Positions 35,204 to 41,912 of a DNA stretch of 41,912 bases are shown one piece after another. The position numbers and the translations under genes were made by a program. This DNA is from JAWXCM01 sp034408745 (GTDB lineage: Bacteria > Acidobacteriota > Terriglobia > Bryobacterales > Bryobacteraceae): NCBI GenBank assembly GCA_034408745.1, contig JAWXCM010000356.1, forward strand, positions 1-41,912. The letters run 5' to 3'. The first letter of the stretch is position 1. Every line of letters starts with the position of its first letter. Below the pieces are notes generated by a model that searched no databases, was not told where the DNA came from, and saw only the letters and a list, made by a program, of their open reading frames with translations.

Positions 35204-36130
35204 ATGTTGCGATTCACGGAAAGCGATGTCCGGCGGCTGTTGCCGATGCGGGAGACCATTGAGCGGCTGCGCGTCGTTTTCACCGATTACGCCAGCGGCA
35301 GAGCTCAGAATCAGCCTCGGCGCCGGCTCGTCCTGCCAGGAGGCGCCACACTGCATCAGCTCGCCGCAGCCTGGGGTGGATACTTCGGCGCCAAGGTTTA
35401 CTCTACGCACGTGAAGCACGGAGCGTACTTCACCGTCCTGCTCTACGACGCCGAAACCGCGAAGCCTCTCGCCGAGTTCGAAGCCAACCACCTGGGCCAG
35501 ATTCGTACCGGAGCCGTCAGCGGCCTGGCCGCCGACCTTCTCCTGCCCCAGGGCCAGCGTGTCGACGCGGCCTGCATCGGCACCGGCTTTCAGGCGCACA
35601 GCCAGGTAGCAGCGCTCGCAGCCGTTCGAACGCTGTCCAGCCTGAAGGTCTACAGCCGCAGCGCAGAGAAGCGACAGAACTTCGCAGTTGAGATGCGCGA
35701 ACTCCTGGGCGCGGCGACGGAAATTAGAGAGGCGGAATCTGCCGAAGCAGCAGCCGAAGGCGCGAAGGTGCTCATCACCGCCACGTGGGCCAAAGACCCA
35801 GTGATCGAGGCCAGCGCCGTAGCGAAAGGAACCCTCGTCCTGGCCATGGGATCCAATCAGCCACAGCGCCGCGAACTCCCGGCCGAGCTCGTTCGCAACA
35901 ACATCGTAGTGGTGGAGGACACCGAGGCCTGCCGCGTGGAAGCCGGAGACCTGCTTCTCGCGTTCGACGAGGCTGACTGGAGTCGCGTTGTGGAACTAAG
36001 ATCGCTGGTTGCAGGCGCACCACCGCCCGCGACTGAAAACACCGTGGTGTTCAAGTCGGTCGGCATGGGCCTCGAAGATGTGGGAGCAGCCGCGCTCATT
36101 TACGAGCGAGCCGTAAAAGATCACTCCTGA
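35204..36130 (+). CDS. Ornithine cyclodeaminase / mu-crystallin family protein
   Basis: The 308-residue protein has the family start MLRFTESDVRRLLPM, the central ANHLGQIRTGAVSGLAADLL, the NAD-binding CIGTGFQAHSQVAAL (glycine-rich) and the end FKSVGMGLEDVGAA. Members catalyse NAD-dependent imine or ketimine reduction or ornithine cyclisation; the exact reaction is not clear. I choose the ATG at 35204, which gives the usual length. It reads away from the sugar operon and overlaps the small zinc-ribbon gene at its 3' end by 10 bases. Confidence 0.9.
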   Translation: MLRFTESDVRRLLPMRETIERLRVVFTDYASGRAQNQPRRRLVLPGGATLHQLAAAWGGYFGAKVYSTHVKHGAYFTVLLYDAETAKPLAEFEANHLGQIRTGAVSGLAADLLLPQGQRVDAACIGTGFQAHSQVAALAAVRTLSSLKVYSRSAEKRQNFAVEMRELLGAATEIREAESAEAAAEGAKVLITATWAKDPVIEASAVAKGTLVLAMGSNQPQRRELPAELVRNNIVVVEDTEACRVEAGDLLLAFDEADWSRVVELRSLVAGAPPPATENTVVFKSVGMGLEDVGAAALIYERAVKDHS

Positions 36131-36348
36131 ATGGAGATCTGAGGGTCGACGTCGCGCCATGCGCTGATCTTCAGGCGCCGGCACACCCAACAAAGATTTT
36201 CCGTCGACGTGGGAGCCGCATCGCCGCCGCAGACGACACAACCTGGCGCCACCCGGGGACGGTCGGCTTCCAGCGCGAGCTTCGCTTTGCGCAGGATCTC
36301 CTCGTCAATCACAGGTTCCGGGGCGGGGGGCTGTATCTTCTTCGGCAT
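36121..36348 (-). CDS. Small zinc-ribbon protein
   Basis: This 75-residue protein has a CVVCGG and a CWVCRR motif (residues about 37 and 53), two CXXC pairs that should bind one zinc. A short acidic/helical stretch precedes them. No family is recognised; it is likely cytosolic. Another two-CXXC protein lies just upstream on the same strand, 21 bases away, and they may form a pair. Confidence 0.6.
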   Translation of the reverse strand: MPKKIQPPAPEPVIDEEILRKAKLALEADRPRVAPGCVVCGGDAAPTSTENLCWVCRRLKISAWRDVDPQISIQE

Positions 36349-36369
36349 GATAACGCTCTTCTCAGTCTA

Positions 36370-36576
36370 TCAGGCGTCGCGATCCACGCGGATCACGTAA
36401 CCAGCATCCAGCGCAGACGAACAGCGCAGGCAGCGCTGACCTCCTGCGACACGATTGCCGCGAGCTGTCCTGGTAATGTTAGCCGGTACTGTGTGGGTAC
36501 ACATTGGGCAGTACACGGCGCCGCGTAATTCGTTGCCGGCTTTCACGGCCGGCTGCTCTAAAGTGGCGTTTGGCAT
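36370..36576 (-). CDS. Small zinc-ribbon protein
   Basis: The 68-residue protein has CPMC (residue about 23) and CLRC (about 49), a classic treble-clef or zinc-ribbon spacing of roughly 22 residues. GGAGG precedes the ATG. No named family is recognised; nucleic-acid or protein binding is possible. It lies directly upstream of the other small zinc protein and likely shares its transcript. Confidence 0.6.
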   Translation of the reverse strand: MPNATLEQPAVKAGNELRGAVYCPMCTHTVPANITRTARGNRVAGGQRCLRCSSALDAGYVIRVDRDA

Positions 36577-36679
36577 CGGTCTCCTCCGTTCCCGTCATCT
36601 AAGACGCGTTGAAAGGGGAGAATGATGCGCATTTACTTACCACATTTTTGGTCCTGTTGGTACCAGAACCGCTAAAAAA

Positions 36680-38722
36680 CTAGTCGCCCATCGCAGTCGC
36701 CGGCTGGGCAACATGCGAACGGCGGCGGCTGGCCGATTCCCGCCACGCTTCCACGTACGAGTAGCCGACCGGAACCACTACAAGACTCAGAATCAAACAC
36801 AGCATCTGGCCGCCGATAATCGTGACCGCAATGGCCGACCTCTGCGACGCGCCGACACCGTGGCCCACTGCCGTCGGGATCAGGCCCGCAACAATCGACA
36901 GCGTCGTCATCAGAATGGGCCGCAGCCGGACCCGGTTGGCTTCCATCACCGCGTCGTACACCGAGTAGCCCTGCAACCGCAGGTGGTTCATATAGTCGAT
37001 CTGCAAAATGCCGTTTTTCTTCACGATTCCGAGCAGCAACAGTATGCCCAGCGCGCTGAACAGATTGAGTGTACGGCCCGTGGCAATCAAAGACAGCAGC
37101 GCGAACGGAATCGACAGCGGCAGCGTGAGCAGAATCACGAACGGGTGGAGCAGGCTCTCAAACTGAGCCGCCAAAACCATGTACATGAAGATCGACGCCA
37201 GGCCGAACGCCAGCATCATGTTCAGCGTCGTCTCTTCCAGAATCTTCACCTGGCCGGAGAACGACATCGAGTAGCCCGGAGGCAGGCCCACGTCATTGAT
37301 AATCTGCTGTGTCACCGCCGCGGCTTCGCCCAGCGAATGTCCTGGTGCTGTGTTGCCATAGATGCCAACCGCAAACTGCCGGTTGAAGCGGTCCACGCGG
37401 CTCGGGCCAAGGCCCCGTTCCAGAGTCGCAATCGAATCCAGCCGGATCAGGCCCTGTTTGGCCGACGGTACCAGGAGCCGGCTCAGCGCCTGGGGATCGT
37501 CCCGCTGTCCTGGCATCAGACGCATGGTCACCGGATACTGCTCCGAGCCTTCCTTAAAGGTCGAAATCTGATCTTCACCAGACATCAGCAACCGGACCGC
37601 GCTCGCCACATCCGACACCCGGACGCCGAGATCCGAAGCCAGAGGCCTGTCAATGTTGATCTGTAGTTCCGGGTTATTCAGATTGAGGTTCGCCTTGACG
37701 TCCGCCAGCGACGGTTCCTTCATCATCCGCATGCTGATTTCTTTCGCCACCGACATCAGCGGTCGAATATCCGGACCCAGCAACTGCGCGCGAATCGGAG
37801 CAAACGTGTCGCGTCCGCCAAGCGCGTTGGGGAACGTCACGCGGGGCCGGGCAAACGAGTACTCGCGCAACGCCGCGCGTACGCTGGTTCCCATGGTCCC
37901 GATGTCAGCACGTTGGTCCTGCGGCTCCAGCAGCACAGTGATGAAGGACATTGTCACGCGCGGGATCATGCCCTGCGTGGCCGGAATCACTACCTTGACT
38001 CCCGGGATCTTCTCAATCTTCTTCGCTACCTCGACCGCTGTTTTTTCGGTCGCCTCAATCGACGAGCCTTCCGGCAACTCCAGGAAAATACCGAGTTCGC
38101 TCTGATCGTCCTGAGGCATCCAGTCGCGGCCGATGTACTTGTTCACAACGAACGTGGAGGCCAGTACACACGCACATACGCCGAGCACCACCAGACGGTG
38201 ACGCATCGACCACGCCAGGATGCTCATATAAAAGCGTTCCATCCAGCCCGAATGGTGACCGTGCGCCACCATCTCCCCGCGTTTACGCCGCCAGCCCAGG
38301 AGCCGCGCGCTTAAGGCCGGTGTGAGCGTGAATGCCACCAGCATCGACATCATGATCGACATTGCCATCGTCCAGCCAAACTGGTTCATGAACCGCTTTG
38401 CATAGCCGCTCATGAAGGCGATGGGCACGAAGATGATTACCAGGGACAGCGTCGTCGCCATAACCGCCAGTGAGATCTCGCGAGTCGCTTCAATCGCCGC
38501 CTGCATCGGCGGCTGACCCTTCTCCTGGATGAAGCGGTAGATATTCTCCATCACGATGATGGCGTCGTCAATCACGATACCCACCGCCAGTGTCAGCCCC
38601 AGCAATGTCATCGAGTTCAGACTGAAGTCCATCAGCTTCATCACGGTGAATGTCGCCACGATCGACGTCGGGATCGCGATGGAGCTGATCAGCACCATGC
38701 GCCAGTCGCGGATGACAGCCAC
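36680..38722 (-). pseudogene. HAE/AcrB-type RND pump, C-terminal part after frameshift
   Basis: The 680-residue frame is the C-terminal two thirds of an RND pump of the hydrophobe/amphiphile (AcrB) type. The proton-relay aspartates are in GIVIDDAIIVMENIY, and the later TM helices and large second loop are intact to the ending PATAMGD. The frame has no proper start of its own: it opens with a GTG in AVIRDWRM, which in relatives follows directly on the sequence of the N-terminal frame. Joined, the two parts give about 1037 residues, the normal length. Without a frameshift the product would lack TM1 and the first loop and should not function. Confidence 0.85.
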
Positions 38723-39762
38723 ACAATGAACGAGGCAAGCAAGCTGCCCAGCAGCAGGTGCTCTTCAAGCGCCGCCACCGAGGCCTTGATATAGGAGGCC
38801 GATTCCTTGATGGTGTCAAGGTGCACGCCCGGAGGAAGCGTCTTGTTGACGACTTCCATCTTCGCCTGTAGTTCCTCCACCACCTTCACGGTGTTGGTGC
38901 CGGTCTGGCGGCGAATTTCCAGCATTACCGCGGGCTTATTCTTGTAGTACGCGAAGGTGCGTTTCTCAGCCGTGCCGTCTTCCACGTAACCCACGTCTCG
39001 AACGCGAACCGGCACGCCGCCGTTGTTCTTGACAATGATGTTGTTGAACTCGGCGATACTCTCCACGCGGCCCAGCGTTCGCACGCCGAGCTCGGTGGGA
39101 CCACGGACAATGCGCCCGCCCGGTGTCTCCACGTTCTCCGTGTTGATCGCCGAGCGAATCTCCTGCGCAGACATGTTGTAGGCATTCAGCTTGTCCAGAT
39201 CAAGGAATACGTTGATCTGGCGCAGTCGTCCGCCCTGAATATCTACGCCGCCGACGCCGTCAACAGTTTCCAGAGCGCGCCGGATTGTCTTGTCAGCGAT
39301 CTCTGTCAGTTCCCGCACTGACCGGTTACCCGACAGCGCCAGGTGCATCACAGGGTCGCTGTCCGGATCGGCCTTGGCGACGCTCGGAGGAAGAACGTTC
39401 GGCGGCAGCTTGCGGATCGCCTGCTGCACCTTCTCACGGACGTCTTCGGCCGCTTCCCCAATCGGACGTTCCAGGATGAACGTCACGATGATGCTGGCGT
39501 TTCCTTCCGACACCATCGCGCGCATCTCTTCGATGCCGCTCACAGCAGCGATCGTCTCTTCCAGAGGCATCACGACCTGAGAAGTAACTTCCTCAGGACT
39601 CGCGCCGGGTAACTGTACACGGACATATACGGTGGCTGGATCGGTTCTCGGGAACAAATCCACGCCGAGCCCCATGAAGCTGAACACTCCCAAAACCACA
39701 AGGAAAAGGATCAGCATGAAGGCGAAAACTGGTCGCTGAACGCAAATTTCGGATAGACGCAC
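38689..39762 (-). pseudogene. HAE/AcrB-type RND pump, N-terminal part before frameshift
   Basis: The 357-residue frame has the typical pump start (MRLSEICVQRPVFAFMLILF, GTG with AGGAG seven bases upstream) and the first periplasmic loop (VDLFPRTDPATVYVRVQLPG). It then runs out of frame near 38714-38716: it reads LASFIVWLSSATGAW, while one added T in CTG-TCATCC would give WLFIRDWR and join the downstream frame. A one-base deletion, real or a sequencing error, explains the break. No adaptor gene lies next to it, unlike the metal pump at 24.9 kb. Confidence 0.85.
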
Positions 39763-39922
39763 GAAGACACTCCTGGGTCGTCAACAGGGAAGGCGGCTTC
39801 TACTGGGGCCGTGGTTACTATTGGACCACAGCAGATGGCCACTCGCCGACAAGCGGGACGTCCCCGTTCTCGGTAACGATGGTCGCCGGCCGGGGTCCCG
39901 ACGCCGGACATCCGCTGTGAGA

Positions 39923-40324
39923 TTACCTTCGGACGCTTCGGGGGCTGGGGTGTCGCGCGGGCAGCGCACTTAGGAGAGAATCAAACTGCCTCGCGTCAAA
40001 AATCGTCCCAGGCACTTCCTCCTCTACCCGGACAAAGTGCGTTTCGTAGTCCGCCCGCTCGCGGTTGCGCTTCATCCGCCTGGCTATCTCACCCAGCCTC
40101 CGGCAGTCGGGTTCAGGGCTTTCGTTATACAGTCGCCACAACTGTGAATGTGTAGCTTCGCCGGGAGCGAATTTGAACGCGTTCGCCTCCGCCCGACTTA
40201 GTGCCAAATGATACACGAAGTAGTAGGCACGACTAAGTGCGCTCCGCAGGGAAGCAGGATCGTTTCTCTCAGCAAGCTCTTCCGCCAGGCTTAGGAAAGT
40301 CCTCCAGTCAAAAGGCTCAGCCAC
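39923..40324 (-). CDS. HEPN-like protein, last gene of a three-gene cassette
   Basis: The 133-residue protein begins with GTG at 40324, one base after the stop of the gene before it. Residues 27-45 (RSALSRAYYFVYHLALSRA) match the HEPN/UPF0332 helix with an R32-x6-H39 arrangement, followed by further helices with ADYE (91-94), a pattern seen in HEPN proteins. Many HEPN domains are RNases of toxin-antitoxin or defence systems; here the catalytic identity is not proven. Lower GC than the chromosome around it and tight packing with two unknown genes suggest a mobile accessory cassette. Confidence 0.65.
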   Translation of the reverse strand: MAEPFDWRTFLSLAEELAERNDPASLRSALSRAYYFVYHLALSRAEANAFKFAPGEATHSQLWRLYNESPEPDCRRLGEIARRMKRNRERADYETHFVRVEEEVPGTIFDARQFDSLLSALPARHPSPRSVRR

Positions 40325-40325
40325 G

Positions 40326-40817
40326 CTACACCAATTCGTATGTGAATGTCAGATGTCCTGCAGCTCCGCCCGAGATGGCAATCCACCAGGCATCGTCAAA
40401 TCTGCCAAGGGCGTGGCGCACTTCGTTGACGTCGCCGGTCCATTGCGCTGCGGCGTAAAGGGTCCTCATTCCCGAATCGTCAATTGGGGCGTTTAACTTC
40501 CAAATGGTCGATTCGCCGAAGTATTCCTTCAGACGGGAGACCGCCTCCAGCAGGGGCGATATCACGCATCGATGCTCGAAAAGAAATTCACTGACTGACG
40601 AGACATCACTGAAGACATACAGCTGTCTCAGTTGCTGAAGCACTGCCTCTTGTTCACGTAAATGGTCGGCCATTTCCTGCTCCAGACGTTCGAACGGGTC
40701 GAACTGACGTTTGCGTTTGATGGCAGGTGGACGAAATTGTGCGCCTCGATCAAGTGATGGAACCCGGCCTTTAGACCCAGGAATGCTTGAGGTCTGATCT
40801 GTATCGTATGCATTCAT
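40326..40817 (-). CDS. Uncharacterised protein, middle gene of HEPN cassette
   Basis: The 163-residue protein has a disordered N-terminus (1-38), a predicted coiled coil (about 40-66, EQEMADHLREQEAVLQQLRQ), and a C-terminal alpha/beta domain with EFLFEHRCVISPLLEAVSRL and RFDDAWWI (139-146). The latter pair resembles a widespread conserved hypothetical family (pattern FL..HPFL..LLLEA... ..RFD.EWW) often found beside HEPN proteins; this likeness is from memory and not tested. It could be the antitoxin-like partner. It overlaps the gene upstream by 4 bases (ATGA). Confidence 0.6.
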   Translation of the reverse strand: MNAYDTDQTSSIPGSKGRVPSLDRGAQFRPPAIKRKRQFDPFERLEQEMADHLREQEAVLQQLRQLYVFSDVSSVSEFLFEHRCVISPLLEAVSRLKEYFGESTIWKLNAPIDDSGMRTLYAAAQWTGDVNEVRHALGRFDDAWWIAISGGAAGHLTFTYELV

Positions 40818-41470
40818 CCTTGATCCTCCTGAATCCCAAGCATGTCGAATACAGCAGTTTGGTCGTTACGTAGCTGCTCTGCTATTTCGGAATAAGTTGC
40901 AGAGCTGGGAAATACGCGCTCAAGCCGCAAGAAAATTCCATTAGCGAGAGAGCCAGAGCCGTCAAGGGTGACTCTTCGGTCTTTCCACTTCAAGACAGCC
41001 GCCATAGTTGTTATGGGACTCGCTTGCAGTGCAACCAGTTGTTCCGCAACGAGGGGTCGGAGGATTTCCACAAACGAAACGTTTCGGGGCTGGACGTGCA
41101 TCGAAAACGTCGCGCTCTGTCTGCCCGTCTTCACGCCAGACAGATTGACAAGCGACGAGACCACCGTATCGAGAATGCTGAGCGTCTCATCAGCGGAGTG
41201 CCAGTCTGCATTCTCTCTCCTGAACCGGCAAAGGGCGGGACCGAAGTAGAACGAGATTCCTTTTTTGGGAAGTCTCATTTCGATTCCTTGCTCAGATGGC
41301 TTTCCATTGGTGACAAACTCCATGTCCTCAATGCTGGGCTCCCAGGGGTTCAAGGAGTCAAATACCCCTTGAAGGATAGTGCCTCGGTCCGGCAAGATCC
41401 GAAACGACGGATGCTCGTAGTCGATCACCAGGTCGAACAGAGATATCGGGATTGTAACCAACTCAGGCAT
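40814..41470 (-). CDS. Uncharacterised protein, first gene of HEPN cassette
   Basis: I do not recognise a family for this 218-residue protein. It starts with MPELVTIPISLFDLVIDYEH and has alternating strands and helices with no transmembrane segment or metal motif. It is cytosolic. A base count of 40861-40920 gives 30 of 60 GC, against 37 of 60 for a row in the metal pump (25861-25920), so it is compositionally unlike its neighbours. It opens a three-gene minus-strand unit with overlaps of 4 bases and a gap of 1 base. No start-deciding ribosome site is strong. Confidence 0.6.
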   Translation of the reverse strand: MPELVTIPISLFDLVIDYEHPSFRILPDRGTILQGVFDSLNPWEPSIEDMEFVTNGKPSEQGIEMRLPKKGISFYFGPALCRFRRENADWHSADETLSILDTVVSSLVNLSGVKTGRQSATFSMHVQPRNVSFVEILRPLVAEQLVALQASPITTMAAVLKWKDRRVTLDGSGSLANGIFLRLERVFPSSATYSEIAEQLRNDQTAVFDMLGIQEDQG

Positions 41471-41716
41471 AGGCGTTGCTCAAAGAAGTATCCAGCCTAC
41501 CATCCGTAGAGGACTTGAACCGACCTGGTTCGGGTCTGGGTCCTTTCATCCGGCAGTCCCACCATGGTATCGCTCACAGACACCAGGCCGTAATCGCAGC
41601 CCGTCAACCCAGGCGCAAAACACAGCACAACCAGCAGTCTCACTTGCAGCCCCAGACACCGCACAAACAGCCAAGGTTCCGACCGGCCGCTCCGCACGCA
41701 GTAAAATGAAAGTTTC

Positions 41717-41912
41717 ATGCCAAAGTTCGCGTTTCTGTTCCCTGGCCAGGGGTCGCAGTTTGCCGGTATGGGCAAAACCCTGGCAGACAGCTTCCCGGAA
41801 GCGAAGGCTGTCTTCGACGAAGCCGACGCCGCTCTCAGCTTCTCGCTCTCGAAGCTGTGCTTCGAAGGACCCGACGACGACCTGAAACGTACCGAGAACA
41901 CCCAGCCCGCCC
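41717..41912 (+). CDS. fabD: Malonyl-CoA:ACP transacylase FabD, 5' part
   Basis: The frame from ATG 41717 to the end of the window reads KFAFLFPGQGSQFAGMG and ADSFPEAKAVFDEADAA, then LSKLCFEGPDDDLKRTENTQ, the recognisable start of FabD, which loads malonyl groups onto acyl carrier protein for fatty-acid synthesis. It runs off the window after 65 codons, so the GHSLGE active site lies outside. TAAAAT stands 9 bases before the ATG and could be a -10 box. Confidence 0.93.
   Translation, partial: MPKFAFLFPGQGSQFAGMGKTLADSFPEAKAVFDEADAALSFSLSKLCFEGPDDDLKRTENTQPA

Noticed and set aside
36621..36674. Short frame MMRIYLPHFWSC... with a GGGGAG before it, resembling a leader peptide
   Set aside because: The ribosome site is only 1-4 bases from the start codons and no attenuator or downstream gene on that strand fits.
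40814..41470. First gene of the HEPN cassette as a TIGR04255 family member
   Set aside because: Length is similar, but the family's opening motif is not visible, so the name was not used.
41497..41718. A 73-codon minus-strand frame with a lipobox-like LTGC opposite the fabD upstream region
   Set aside because: Its start shares bases with the fabD ATG, it has no ribosome site and is not like any protein I know; it is more likely the fabD promoter region.
1..41912. CRISPR array, insertion sequence, integrase or prophage
   Set aside because: No regular repeat-spacer pattern, transposase or phage gene was found.

Overview
The window is a high-GC stretch (roughly 60-65 % by eye) that looks like an Acidobacteriota genome of the Solibacter/Bryobacter kind. 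The reasons are an OmcA/MtrC-type decaheme cytochrome of the form common in that phylum, very large secreted FG-GAP/propeller proteins ending in DUF4214, many TonB-less secreted repeat proteins and abundant tail-to-tail gene overlaps. This placement is inferred from protein character, not from a marker gene. No insertion sequence, prophage, rRNA operon or CRISPR array is visible. The window opens inside or next to a degraded DUF1579-like gene and closes inside fabD.

Layout. 0-2.8 kb: DUF1579-like remnant, a DUF4214-FkbM methyltransferase, a secreted MsrB and a small secreted protein. 3.0-13.8 kb: the main functional block, a C-A-B ordered porin-cytochrome module (OmcA/MtrC-type decaheme, DmsE/MtrA-type decaheme, MtrB/PioB beta-barrel) followed by an 1.8-kilo-residue secreted propeller/FG-GAP/BACON/DUF4214 protein and a clear terminator. 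13.9-18.5 kb: MFS carrier, YjbR-like protein, tRNA-Glu, a small mono-heme cytochrome c, a DUF2064 transferase, a SirB1 protein and a secreted FG-GAP protein. 18.5-22.3 kb (minus): SRPBCC protein, OPT transporter, MBL-fold hydrolase and cupin, the last three tightly packed. 22.4-30.8 kb (plus): TolC/adaptor/CzcA metal-efflux RND system with its own two-component system and a WG-repeat protein.

31.0-35.2 kb (minus): a translationally coupled five-gene sugar-phosphate operon (HAD phosphatase, deoxyhypusine-synthase-fold protein, PfkB/HldA-like kinase, ROK kinase, GmhA-like isomerase). It resembles a heptose pathway without a nucleotidyltransferase and carries one member of unknown function. 35.2-36.6 kb: ornithine-cyclodeaminase family protein and two small zinc-ribbon proteins. 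36.7-39.8 kb: an HAE-type RND pump split by a one-base frameshift. 39.9-41.5 kb: a compact, lower-GC three-gene cassette ending in a HEPN-like protein, a good candidate for an uncharacterised toxin-antitoxin or defence-type unit. 41.7 kb to the end: the 5' part of fabD.

The most interesting points are the complete 20-heme outer-membrane electron conduit with its giant surface-protein neighbour, the five-gene sugar-phosphate operon with a DHS-fold enzyme lacking the usual lysine, and the HEPN cassette. The only stretches without a gene are all shorter than about 250 bases.
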